Source: an uncultured Spirochaetia bacterium (GTDB lineage: Bacteria > Spirochaetota > UBA6919). From it: a DNA stretch of 13,017 nucleotides. The notes under the pieces were generated by a model. That model did no database searches. It saw only the letters and a list, made by a program, of their open reading frames with translations, and was not told the DNA's origin. Position numbers and translations under genes: made by a program. This document shows, in pieces, positions 1 through 6,600 of the stretch (its first letter is position 1; the number at the start of each line of letters is the position of its first letter). The stretch lies in the NCBI GenBank assembly GCA_913053665.1, contig CAJXGR010000054.1:1-13017 (forward strand), read 5' to 3'.

Positions 1-20
1 TACTCAACCGATTTTGAAAT

Positions 21-61
21 GTCAGTTGTAGGGGATGGGTGACCCAGCCCCTACAACTGAC
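21..61. repeat. 41-base near-perfect palindrome
   Basis: Bases 21-34 (GTCAGTTGTAGGGG) are the exact reverse complement of 48-61. Inside them TGGGT (36-40) pairs with ACCCA (42-46) around G41. The only mismatch is A35 opposite G47, so the stem could be 19 pairs plus one mismatch. No T-run follows on either strand, which argues against a simple intrinsic terminator. Palindromes with a GTAGGGG...CCCCTAC core are seen as dispersed REP-like or MITE-like repeats in many bacteria, so an interspersed palindromic element is my preferred reading. There is only one copy in this window, so the repeat status is inferred. Confidence 0.7.
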
Positions 62-307
62 TATACTGACAATTCATAATTTGTTTGGTATATATTCGTG
101 TCATTTGTGATTAAATCTTGCCAAACTCACGTGAGATTAGCCAAAACTATCATTAAAAAAAATATTGCTAAAAACGCAGTTGACTTTAAAGCCAAAAATA
201 TTATCATTGGCCATGTAATAGAACTCATAATGGAGTTTCTTTGCATAGTAATGGACTAAATTGGTCTATAACGTCTACTAATTTAACCTTAAAGTATAGG
301 AGGAATT
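62..307. other. AT-rich leader region of the PuuD-like gene
   Basis: I see no convincing coding frame here. The stretch contains a 10-base perfect palindrome, CTCACGTGAG at 126-135, flanked by GCCAAA on both sides, which could be a regulator site. It also contains the promoter at 180-207 and an AGGAGG ribosome binding site at 299-304, four bases before the ATG at 308. Confidence 0.5.
180..207 (+). promoter_or_regulatory. Predicted sigma-70 promoter of the PuuD-like gene
   Basis: TTGACT at 180-185 and TATCAT at 202-207 are separated by 16 bases, each one mismatch from consensus. Transcription would begin near 214 and give a leader of about 95 bases. Confidence 0.5.
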
Positions 308-982
308 ATGCCAGAAATTGGTAATCTTGTTTATTTCCTACTCAAGTGGTTTCATTTCTTAGCGGGAATCACTTGGATTGGTGTTCTATATTACTTCAAC
401 TTCATTCAGGGAGCGTTTTTCGCTGAAACAACCCCAGAAGTTAAGACAGCCGCCACTCAAAAGCTTGTCCCACGAGCCTTATGGTGGTTCCGATGGGGGG
501 CCATGTTTACTATCATAACGGGTTGGTCTATGATAGGCTACAAAATGAGCCATGGGGAAACCTTTACAACAGGTTGGTCCGTTTTAATATTAATTGGTGC
601 CCTGATGGGAACATTTATGTGGGCCAATGTATGGTTTGTGATTTGGCCAGCCCAAAAACTGGCGATTGCCGCCGCAAACGGTCAAAAGGTGGATGGCTTA
701 GCGGCTCGTGCCCGTAGAGCTTTTCTAGCCTCACGCACCAACACCCTGTTATCGATCCCGATGCTTTTCTTCATGGGAGCCGCAAGAAATCTAACATTGG
801 CTCCAAAGGATCCAGTCATTTGGTATATTGTTGCTGGAGCTATTGTTCTGCTCGTAGAAATCAATGCTTTGGTCGCAACAAAGGGAGTGACGACTGCACC
901 TATTGAGAAAGTCAAAGGTGTGATCACAAGTGGTTTCATTTTAACCGCTGTCTTTTTTGGTGTTATATTCTTTCTTAGGTAG
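308..982 (+). CDS. PuuD N-terminal-type (urate hydroxylase-like) membrane protein without cytochrome domain
   Basis: This is a 224-residue inner-membrane protein with about six hydrophobic segments, roughly 7-30, 62-78, 89-113, 146-160, 170-190 and 205-222. The motifs WFHFLAGITWIG (14-25, with His16), NVWFVIWPAQK (107-117) and SRTNTLLSIPMLFFM (142-156) resemble the membrane domain of PuuD, the urate hydroxylase of aerobic purine degradation. Full PuuD proteins carry a C-terminal cytochrome c domain. Here the protein stops after the last membrane helix and has no CxxCH motif. It also has no purine-catabolism neighbours, so urate oxidation is doubtful and the true role is unknown; the conserved histidines may suggest haem or redox work. 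The start is firm, since an AGGAGG site lies four bases before ATG. The gene appears monocistronic, with its own promoter and a hairpin just after the stop. Confidence 0.8.
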   Translation: MPEIGNLVYFLLKWFHFLAGITWIGVLYYFNFIQGAFFAETTPEVKTAATQKLVPRALWWFRWGAMFTIITGWSMIGYKMSHGETFTTGWSVLILIGALMGTFMWANVWFVIWPAQKLAIAAANGQKVDGLAARARRAFLASRTNTLLSIPMLFFMGAARNLTLAPKDPVIWYIVAGAIVLLVEINALVATKGVTTAPIEKVKGVITSGFILTAVFFGVIFFLR

Positions 983-989
983 TTAATTA

Positions 990-1024
990 TAGCCAGGAGT
1001 ATGAAAAGTTCATGCTTCTGGCTA
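990..1024 (+). terminator. Long hairpin, likely terminator of the PuuD-like gene
   Basis: Bases 990-1005 pair with 1009-1024 around a three-base loop (AAG). This gives 16 pairs including two G-T wobbles, and it begins 7 bases after the stop codon. The following tract ATCTTTA is only weakly T-rich. The hairpin also lies 14 bases beyond the 3' end of the minus-strand tRNA-Arg, so it could cap that transcript too. Confidence 0.6.
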
Positions 1025-1037
1025 TCTTTAAGCAGTG

Positions 1038-1111
1038 TGTGCCTAAGAGGGTTCGAACCTCTGACCTCTGGAACCGCAATCCAACGCTCTATCCAGCTGA
1101 GCTATAGGCAC
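1038..1111 (-). tRNA. tRNA-Arg, anticodon GCG
   Basis: The 74 bases fold as a complete cloverleaf. The acceptor GTGCCTA (1111-1105) pairs with TAGGCAC (1045-1039), with discriminator A at 1038. The D stem is GCTC/GAGC. The anticodon stem TTGGA/TCCAG encloses loop TTGCGGT, and the T arm is AGAGG-TTCGAAC-CCTCT. The anticodon occupies 1077-1075 and reads GCG, for arginine CGC and CGU codons. CCA is not encoded, as the following bases are CAC. Most bacteria use ACG (edited to inosine) for these codons, so GCG is noteworthy. It is the last gene of the minus-strand tRNA operon, 21 bases after the small membrane protein gene. Confidence 0.93.
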
Positions 1112-1132
1112 AAATTATTAAGAAATCAATCA

Positions 1133-1456
1133 TTATAGTTTTAAGCTATTGGCCTTTTCTTCAATATAGGGAATGTAAATAGCTTTAAAGAATATAGTTA
1201 ATACACCCCATATCAATAAAACCCCATAAAATCCAATCACCCCATATAATAAATAATTCTCCAGATATTTATGGGATGTTGGCACAAAGTTTTGTAAGAC
1301 CCACCAGACTCCTAAAAGGATTAAAAACGTAAGGTTTATGATAAATCCCTGTCTTCCATGGAATTGAGAAAGATCACTCCCGGTATCCAAGTATAAGGGG
1401 ATCATCCAGCCAATGATTGGGACGTATCCCAAAAGGGAGAAGATGGTTTCGTTCAA
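1133..1456 (-). CDS. Small membrane protein, DUF4870/Tic20-like, within a tRNA operon
   Basis: This 107-residue protein has three hydrophobic segments (about 5-24, 38-57 and 66-92). A short conserved-looking stretch, QFHGRQGFIINL (31-42), between the first two segments resembles the H-x-R-Q-x motif of the DUF4870/Tic20-like family, whose biochemical role is not established. The frame stays open upstream to 1522, but that part lies inside the tRNA-Ser gene. I therefore place the start at TTG 1456, preceded by AGGGG with five bases between. The gene sits 26 bases after tRNA-Ser(GCU) and 21 bases before tRNA-Arg, all on the minus strand. It is probably transcribed with them and released as mRNA by tRNA processing. 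It could be mistaken for noise, but its membrane topology and ribosome binding site make it credible. Confidence 0.7.
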   Translation of the reverse strand: MNETIFSLLGYVPIIGWMIPLYLDTGSDLSQFHGRQGFIINLTFLILLGVWWVLQNFVPTSHKYLENYLLYGVIGFYGVLLIWGVLTIFFKAIYIPYIEEKANSLKL

Positions 1457-1482
1457 GTCATCCCCTGTCTTATAAATGATTT

Positions 1483-1567
1483 CGGAGAGGGAGGGATTCG
1501 AACCCTCGGTACCCGAAGGCACAACTGCTTAGCAGGCAGCCCTGATCGACCACTCCAGCACCTCTCC
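1483..1567 (-). tRNA. tRNA-Ser, anticodon GCU
   Basis: This is an 85-base class II tRNA. The acceptor GGAGAGG (1567-1561) pairs with CCTCTCC (1490-1484), and the serine discriminator G is at 1483. The anticodon stem GCTGC/GCAGT encloses loop CTGCTAA, with anticodon GCT at 1533-1531, reading AGC and AGU. A long variable arm is present, and the T arm contains GGTTCGAATCC. CCA is not encoded. It lies two bases downstream of tRNA-Ser(UGA). Confidence 0.95.
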
Positions 1568-1569
1568 AT

Positions 1570-1653
1570 CGGAAGGAGTGGGATTCGAACCCACGGTGGG
1601 TTTGCCACAACGGTTTTCAAGACCGCCTCCTTAAACCGCTCGGACATCCTTCC
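1570..1653 (-). tRNA. tRNA-Ser, anticodon UGA
   Basis: This is an 84-base class II tRNA. The acceptor GGAAGGA (1653-1647) pairs with TCCTTCC (1577-1571), and discriminator G is at 1570. The anticodon stem GCGGT/ACCGT encloses loop CTTGAAA, giving anticodon TGA for UCN serine codons. A long variable arm is present and CCA is not encoded. It is the first gene of the operon. Its 5' end lies about 8 bases after the -10 box, so the primary leader must be nearly absent. Confidence 0.95.
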
Positions 1654-1660
1654 GCCCATA

Positions 1661-1688
1661 AATATATCATATTCGTCTAAATTGTCAA
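1661..1688 (-). promoter_or_regulatory. Strong sigma-70 promoter of the tRNA operon
   Basis: On the minus strand, consensus TTGACA (1688-1683) and TATATT (1666-1661) are 16 bases apart. The expected start, near 1654, coincides with the first base of tRNA-Ser(UGA). Confidence 0.75.
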
Positions 1689-1769
1689 ACATTTTTTATT
1701 GGGTAGTTTTGGGTGATAAAAAATAGTATGATTTTGTTTCAATTTTTGTAATGACAGTAAAATGGATGG

Positions 1770-2141
1770 TTATCTACTTAAATCGATGAGGAGTTTAGTC
1801 ACCATTGGAACAGGGTTATCGGTATCTACAAATCCTCGATAACGAATCAACTCACCCTTACAGAACAAATATTCTTTACTTGCTTGCTGGAGATAACGAA
1901 CTTCAATTTTAGTCTCCATAATGCGGTCCGATGGGTCTCTAAGGTGGAGGATCTTTTCAATAAGTGTCTCAAAGACCCCTTCCTTTTCTTCGTTGTGGAT
2001 ATCTGTAGGAAATGAGATGGTAATACTAAAATCATTCTTTTGAATGCTGGTCATCACACTATTAGGCCTATAAGCTTTTACACAATCTTCAATGAGCATA
2101 CGACTTGTAGTCGTTACTATTAAATCTGTCATGCCTATCAT
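1770..2141 (-). CDS. Hypothetical protein, 123 residues
   Basis: I do not recognise this protein. It has no signal peptide or membrane segment and reads as a soluble alpha/beta protein. Short beta-like stretches (TDLIVTTTSR near the start, DFSITISFP at about 37-45, and KIEVRYLQQ and YLFCKGELIRYRGF in the second half) alternate with helical, acidic segments. Two start codons lie close together, at 2141 and 2132. The first is chosen because AGGA lies ten bases before it. The gene is on the same strand as the PilZ gene, 214 bases downstream of it, and ahead of the tRNA operon. No terminator is visible after the stop, so readthrough towards the tRNA promoter is possible. It may be a lineage-specific gene. 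Confidence 0.6.
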   Translation of the reverse strand: MIGMTDLIVTTTSRMLIEDCVKAYRPNSVMTSIQKNDFSITISFPTDIHNEEKEGVFETLIEKILHLRDPSDRIMETKIEVRYLQQASKEYLFCKGELIRYRGFVDTDNPVPMVTKLLIDLSR

Positions 2142-2233
2142 AAATAATCATTCCTTTTATTCGATTAATTTTAAGCCATTTCGTTCATCTGAATCGTCTT
2201 TATAATTCATCTATCTATAACGCGAGTCTTTAT

Positions 2234-2253
2234 TTCACAGATTCCATTGTGAA
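2234..2253. promoter_or_regulatory. Inverted repeat TTCACA-N8-TGTGAA
   Basis: A 6-base inverted repeat with an 8-base spacer lies about 95 bases upstream of the 123-residue gene, beside a T9 run at 2269-2277. It could be a regulator site or a weak hairpin. The half-site order is the reverse of the TGTGA-N6-TCACA pattern of CRP sites. Confidence 0.25.
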
Positions 2254-2310
2254 TGCTAAAAGATACTGTTTTTTTTTAGGGAAAGCAAGCAAAAAGTTTT
2301 TTCCATGAAT

Positions 2311-2343
2311 ACCTTTACAGGAAAGTATTTGCCTTCCTAAGGT
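2311..2343 (-). terminator. Imperfect hairpin after the PilZ gene
   Basis: On the minus strand ACCTTAGGAA pairs with TTCCTGTAAAGGT, apart from a three-base bulge, around a ten-base loop. It starts 13 bases after the PilZ stop. A C-and-A-rich tract rather than a T-run follows directly; CTTTTT comes some 15 bases later. It is a possible weak or factor-assisted terminator. Confidence 0.3.
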
Positions 2344-2355
2344 CTTATAGTTTCT

Positions 2356-3519
2356 TTATTCAGTAGTGCTTTCCACATTCTCATTTCTCTCTATCCATAG
2401 TTCAAGATATTCATCCAGCCTTTCATATCCTTTATCTTCACTTCCTGAAAAGGCAATACCCATTTGTCGATCGCCATCCTTCCCTTCGAATGAGCTGATC
2501 AGTCTTGATTTAAAGATAATGGGTTTCGAGTCATAATCAGGGAAATCAAACGTGAGATCCAAAACCAAATCGTCATTAACAAAAAGAGAATCTTTCAGTT
2601 CCTCTGAGTCAACCAATAGCTTGATCCCTCCTTTTGAAATGTCTATCACCCTTTGTTCAATTCTATAAACTGCCACCAAAGCTTGCCTGATCTTATTTCT
2701 GAGTTCATGAGCTGTGTAATTCAGGTGAGTTAAAATGGATTCATCGTCAATTAACTCTCCTTCAGACCAGATTTTAATGTAGGCGAATGAAACATCTCTT
2801 TTGTCCAATCTGTGAAAGAGAACAGGGTATATAAAAAGGGAGCGAATATGTTGACCCTCAAAGGAATCCATCATCCTATCAATTCTATCGTTCAAAGCAA
2901 TCCCTAGATGGACAAGTTCATCACTATCGGGATAATACCCAATTTTCTCCCGACAATCTTTTAACGCTAGCATTTTCTGCGTCTGATTGACAATTTTGAT
3001 AAGCTCATCATTGTCATGAAAAACGGCGATTTCAACTTTTGGGTAAAACTCTAACAGACGTCTCTCATATTCGTTGAAAATGACGTCCAAAGAGACCCCT
3101 GAAGTGGATGCGTACATGATATCATCAGCATTTGGAAGGATCTGGATTTTAGTGACCTTTATTGATTCGTCCAGAACATCATATCGCGTGTCTTTTCTGG
3201 AAGAAGTCGCGATCAATGCTTTTGAAGGTTCAAAAAGATGGCTTCCGATCTTTAAGGGCTTGATATAATTGAACTCAAACTCTATATATTTATTGACCAC
3301 ACTATAGAGCACAACATTCCCTTCAATCTTGTAATCAACGGGTAAAAAGATTCTTAGTTGATTGTTTTCAAGAATCTCAACTTTGGCAGGCACTTTTTTA
3401 GAGTAATTTTTTAAGTATAATTTCTCGTTCTGAAGATAACGCTTTAGAATGTAGAGAATATTTTCCTTGCCTGATACAAGCTTTGACCCTCTTTTTTCCT
3501 GGTTCCCTAATGTTAACAA
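2356..3519 (-). CDS. PilZ-domain protein with large N-terminal region (DUF1577-like)
   Basis: This 387-residue soluble protein is a probable cyclic-di-GMP receptor. The C-terminal part (about 270-380) reads as a PilZ domain: RNKIR at 274-278 fits the RxxxR motif, and DISKGG at 293-298 fits [D/N]xSxxG. Beta strands follow, up to GIAFSG and a helical tail. A second RxxxR, RKDTR at 108-112, sits after an N-terminal beta-rich domain (about 40-105) that resembles the YcgR or PilZN type. The middle (about 135-240) is mixed alpha/beta without a recognised motif. The architecture recalls DUF1577 proteins of Leptospira. The start is TTG at 3519, directly after an in-frame TAA, with a poor GGGTGG ribosome site. 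No later ATG, GTG or TTG in the N-terminal region offers an alternative. Likely roles are motility or surface control, but no flagellar gene lies nearby. Confidence 0.75.
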   Translation of the reverse strand: MLTLGNQEKRGSKLVSGKENILYILKRYLQNEKLYLKNYSKKVPAKVEILENNQLRIFLPVDYKIEGNVVLYSVVNKYIEFEFNYIKPLKIGSHLFEPSKALIATSSRKDTRYDVLDESIKVTKIQILPNADDIMYASTSGVSLDVIFNEYERRLLEFYPKVEIAVFHDNDELIKIVNQTQKMLALKDCREKIGYYPDSDELVHLGIALNDRIDRMMDSFEGQHIRSLFIYPVLFHRLDKRDVSFAYIKIWSEGELIDDESILTHLNYTAHELRNKIRQALVAVYRIEQRVIDISKGGIKLLVDSEELKDSLFVNDDLVLDLTFDFPDYDSKPIIFKSRLISSFEGKDGDRQMGIAFSGSEDKGYERLDEYLELWIERNENVESTTE

Positions 3520-3546
3520 TTAGACCACCCAAACAAAGATTGTCAA

Positions 3547-3575
3547 AAGATACTGAATCTAATGCTATAAATCAA
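3547..3575 (-). promoter_or_regulatory. Predicted promoter of the PilZ gene
   Basis: On the minus strand TTGATT (3575-3570) and TATCTT (3552-3547) are 17 bases apart, and transcription would start near 3540. A closer match to consensus, TTGACA (3546-3541) with TCTAAT (3524-3519) at 16 bases, also exists. Its start would fall inside the first codons of the gene. Confidence 0.4.
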
Positions 3576-3694
3576 CTAAAAAGTCTTAAAAAAATCCTAT
3601 GATTCCTACCCTATCCTCTTTTTCAACAATCCCACTAGATCAATGATCCGGTTTTTTATAGATCTCTTATTTTGAAGTTCCATACGAAATTAGT

Positions 3695-3723
3695 TTGACT
3701 TTATTATTTCATTTCAATAGATT
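3695..3723 (+). promoter_or_regulatory. Predicted promoter of the YitJ-type gene
   Basis: TTGACT (3695-3700) and TAGATT (3718-3723) have a 17-base spacer, so transcription would begin near 3730. I looked for the SAM-I (S-box) riboswitch that precedes yitJ in Bacillus and found no trace of it in 3520-3782. Confidence 0.45.
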
Positions 3724-3782
3724 TACATGCATTCAATAGTCCTTGCAATATTGTACTTTCTTTAATGACAGAGGGATAAAAC

Positions 3783-5612
3783 TTGACAAACTTTTTAGAC
3801 ACCCTAAAAAACCAAATCATTCTGGGCGATGGAGCCATCGCTACGATGCTTTATAACAAAGGGATTTTCATCAATCGCAACTTCGATGAAGTGAACCTTA
3901 CAAATCCTTCCCTGGTCAAAGATATTCACAAAGACTATAAAGCCGCTGGAGCCGACTTCTTGACCACCAATACATTTGGTGCGAACTATTTTCGCCTTAA
4001 ATCCTATGGCCTGGAAAGCAAAATCAAGGATATCAACTTTGAAGGAGTCCGTCTAGCCAAAGAAATAGCGAAAGGCGATCTCTTTGTGGCTGGTTCTATC
4101 GGCCCTTTAAGCGTCACCATTGAGCCTTATGGCATAATCAAGGAACAGGACGCCCAGAAAGCCTTTTCTGAGCAAGCCCAATACCTGGAGGAGGCTGGAG
4201 CAGATTTCCTGATCCTTGAGACCTTTTCATACCTTCATGAGGCCCTTATTGCCGTGAAGACCATCCGTCAAATCACCTCCCTGCCCATTGTAGCCCAAAT
4301 GACCATCGCCAATGACGGCTCAACCATAGCTGGAGAGACTCCAGACAAGTTTGCAATAGAGCTAGACCGTGGGGGAGCCGATGTGATCGGGATTAACTGT
4401 AGCAGTGGCCCACAGGGACTTTTAGAAGGTTTGGAGAAAATTATCAAGGTCACTCATAAACCAGTGATTGCTCAGCCCAATGCTGGTCTACCCAAAGTTT
4501 TAGACGGACGTCATATCTACTTGAGCACTCCAGAGTATTTCTCAAGCTATACCCGAAAGTTTATTAAACTAGGTGTTCGTATAGTCGGTGGGTGTTGCGG
4601 CACCACACCGGATCATATCAGGCAAATGAAAGACTCAGTCCGCTCTGCGGCTCCTCAAAAAGCCCATATTGAAGTTGTCAACTACGAAGAAGAAACACCC
4701 GAGGTCACTTTAATTGCACCAGAAAAGAAATCCCGATTTGCAAAAAAGATTCATAACAAGGAGTTTGTGACTAGCGTTGAGATTACCCCACCCAGAGGCT
4801 GTGATCCTGGTAAAGTACTCAAAAGCGCCCACCTACTCCAGGAAAAGGGTGTGGATGCTATTAATATCCCGGATGGGCCCAGGGCTTCATCGAGAATGAG
4901 TGCTATGATGTTAGCTCAGATCATAGAACGAGAGGTTGATATTGAGACAATCATGCACTATACCTGCAGGGACCGTAATATCCTCGGAATGCAGTCCGAT
5001 CTTTTGGGGGCCTACGCGTCGGGTTTGCACAATATATTAATCATTACGGGCGATCCACCCAAAATGGGCGAATACCCTGATGCTACTGCCGTCTTTGACC
5101 TTGACTCTATCGGCTTAACCCAATTGGTGAACAACTTCAATCATGGTTTGGACATTATTAAGAAGCCTATCGGTAGTCCCTGTGGATTTTATGTGGGTGT
5201 AGGGGTGGATCCTGGTGCTGTGGATCTGGATCTTGAGATAGAGAGATTCCATAAAAAGGTGGAGGCTGGGGCTGAGTATGCCATCACACAACCTGTTTTT
5301 GATACTGAAGTGCTCCTTCACTTTCTGGACAGAATTAAAGGACTCAATATCCCCATTGTAGCTGGAATATGGCCTCTAGTCAGCTATCGTAACGCTGAGT
5401 TTATGAATAATGAAGTCCCAGGCGTGAACGTCCCGGACAGGATTATGAAACGGATGAAAGAGGCTCCTGATAAAGAAACCGCCCGTGAAACAGGTATTCA
5501 GATCGCCCACGAAACCCTGATAGACCTCAAAAGCGTGATACAGGGAGCTCAGGTCAGTGCTCCTTTTGGTCGTGTGGAATACGCTCTCCAGGTTTTCGGT
5601 TATGATGTCTGA
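3783..5612 (+). CDS. yitJ: Bifunctional homocysteine S-methyltransferase / 5,10-methylenetetrahydrofolate reductase
   Basis: This 609-residue cytosolic fusion belongs to methionine and one-carbon metabolism. Residues 1-290 form a homocysteine methyltransferase barrel. It has DGAIATML (16-23), GINC with Cys206, and GGCCGT with Cys271 and Cys272, which together are the three zinc ligands that activate homocysteine. Residues about 315-605 form the FAD-dependent reductase (MetF), with VEITPPRG (catalytic Glu333), HYTCRDRN (392-399), ITGDPP (421-426), ITQPVFD (501-507) and AGIWPL (527-532). The second half makes methyl-tetrahydrofolate, and the first half may use it or another methyl donor to make methionine. 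The order and length match Bacillus YitJ. No B12-binding domain is present. The start is TTG at 3783, seven bases after GAGGG; the next ATG would remove the DGA motif. The gene is divergent from the PilZ gene and abuts the next gene tail to tail. Confidence 0.92.
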   Translation: MTNFLDTLKNQIILGDGAIATMLYNKGIFINRNFDEVNLTNPSLVKDIHKDYKAAGADFLTTNTFGANYFRLKSYGLESKIKDINFEGVRLAKEIAKGDLFVAGSIGPLSVTIEPYGIIKEQDAQKAFSEQAQYLEEAGADFLILETFSYLHEALIAVKTIRQITSLPIVAQMTIANDGSTIAGETPDKFAIELDRGGADVIGINCSSGPQGLLEGLEKIIKVTHKPVIAQPNAGLPKVLDGRHIYLSTPEYFSSYTRKFIKLGVRIVGGCCGTTPDHIRQMKDSVRSAAPQKAHIEVVNYEEETPEVTLIAPEKKSRFAKKIHNKEFVTSVEITPPRGCDPGKVLKSAHLLQEKGVDAINIPDGPRASSRMSAMMLAQIIEREVDIETIMHYTCRDRNILGMQSDLLGAYASGLHNILIITGDPPKMGEYPDATAVFDLDSIGLTQLVNNFNHGLDIIKKPIGSPCGFYVGVGVDPGAVDLDLEIERFHKKVEAGAEYAITQPVFDTEVLLHFLDRIKGLNIPIVAGIWPLVSYRNAEFMNNEVPGVNVPDRIMKRMKEAPDKETARETGIQIAHETLIDLKSVIQGAQVSAPFGRVEYALQVFGYDV

Positions 5613-6464
5613 CTATCTTCTTCTTAGCTTGATCAGTCTGGGCTTGGCAATAATATCATCATCCCAGGCTTTTTTTAAAGCTTTTAGAACTTGATTTCTC
5701 ATGTGGGGATCGATCTGATAAGCATTTGAATTGTAGTAATTGATTAGATATCTGGCACAGCCTTGCTTAACCATAATATTGGGGTTGTCAAGACCTTTGA
5801 TAATGATCCACAGGTTTTCAGGCTTGAAAAACTTCTTCTGACCCACCGATTGAAGGGGTATCGTCTCTCTTTTTTCAAAGGCTATCCGCCGAGACAGGAT
5901 AAAAAAGTCCTCTTTTTTGATGTAGCTCAGTAAATTGCTGTCTTTTTCCAGGAGCCAATAAACATATTTATCCCTCAAGACGAAATGATAGAGTTTAGTA
6001 GTCTCTTCCAGCATACTTCTCCTGGATTTTTTCCCAAAAAGATTGCGATAACTATAGTAATCAGTGTATTTAAGTGGTTTATCTTTATTTCTTCCAAGGA
6101 GATAAACTGTTTCTCTCTCATAGGCTAGCTTGGCCTCTGGTTCCATCAAGCGATCCGGCCTACTTAATCTTAAAATCTCTATGCATATCAGACGGACCCT
6201 GGGATCTTTGTTAGACAATCCCTTCAAGGCTGAGTTGACCGCTTTATTTCGCTTCCCCAAGTGGACAACTCCCCCTATACCACGACTATAGTCCAGTACG
6301 TATTCGAGATCAGGGTAGGTGATAGCCTTTAAAACGTCACGATCTCCCACACTGATCTTCTTCAGAACATCCTTCACATAGTCTCTCGAGTGTTCTACAG
6401 GGCTTAAAGCCATTAGAGACTTGATCAACACCATATTAATGAATATAATCATCCACTTTCTCAT
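5613..6464 (-). CDS. Exported HEAT-like repeat protein
   Basis: This 283-residue protein has a hydrophobic N-terminus (MRKWMIIFINMVLIKSLMA, cleavage plausible near residue 19-20), so it is probably exported or membrane-anchored. There is no lipobox cysteine. Two helical stretches, about 71-104 (VNSALKGLSNKDPRVRLIC and following) and 216-245 (IIIKGLDNPNIMVKQGCARY), have the spacing of HEAT-type repeats, which usually act as protein-binding scaffolds. The rest is basic and helix-rich, ending in LIKLRRR. Its function is not recognised. CAGGAG six bases before ATG 6464 fixes the start. Its stop codon is directly adjacent to that of the YitJ-type gene (TGA at 5610-5612, TAG at 5615-5613), and the two genes converge with no terminator between them. 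It is divergent from grpE. Confidence 0.7.
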   Translation of the reverse strand: MRKWMIIFINMVLIKSLMALSPVEHSRDYVKDVLKKISVGDRDVLKAITYPDLEYVLDYSRGIGGVVHLGKRNKAVNSALKGLSNKDPRVRLICIEILRLSRPDRLMEPEAKLAYERETVYLLGRNKDKPLKYTDYYSYRNLFGKKSRRSMLEETTKLYHFVLRDKYVYWLLEKDSNLLSYIKKEDFFILSRRIAFEKRETIPLQSVGQKKFFKPENLWIIIKGLDNPNIMVKQGCARYLINYYNSNAYQIDPHMRNQVLKALKKAWDDDIIAKPRLIKLRRR

Positions 6465-6539
6465 ACTAAACTCCTGTCTAACGTTATATTACATATCCTA
6501 AAAGATAAATAATCATCTTATTGTTAGAATCTATAGACT

Positions 6540-6568
6540 AAAGTATTAACGAAGCAGGATATTGTCAA
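6540..6568 (-). promoter_or_regulatory. Predicted promoter of the HEAT-like gene
   Basis: On the minus strand a consensus TTGACA (6568-6563) is followed after 17 bases by TACTTT (6545-6540). The start would be near 6533 and the leader about 70 bases. The -10 box is weak. Confidence 0.4.
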
Positions 6569-6600
6569 ATGTTTTAACAATTTAATAGACTTCGTATTTC

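Noticed and set aside
1457..1522. Upstream extension of the 107-residue membrane protein frame to a GTG at 1522
   Set aside because: The extension lies mostly inside the tRNA-Ser(GCU) gene; the TTG at 1456 has a good AGGGG site and keeps the membrane domain.
1453..1692. 79-codon open frame on the minus strand
   Set aside because: It spans both tRNA-Ser genes, and its translation is simply tRNA sequence.
2260..2280. T9 run as a plus-strand terminator
   Set aside because: No stable hairpin directly precedes it and no plus-strand gene lies upstream.
3520..3782. Possible SAM (S-box) riboswitch before the YitJ-type gene
   Set aside because: No S-box conserved sequence or terminator-antiterminator pair was found.
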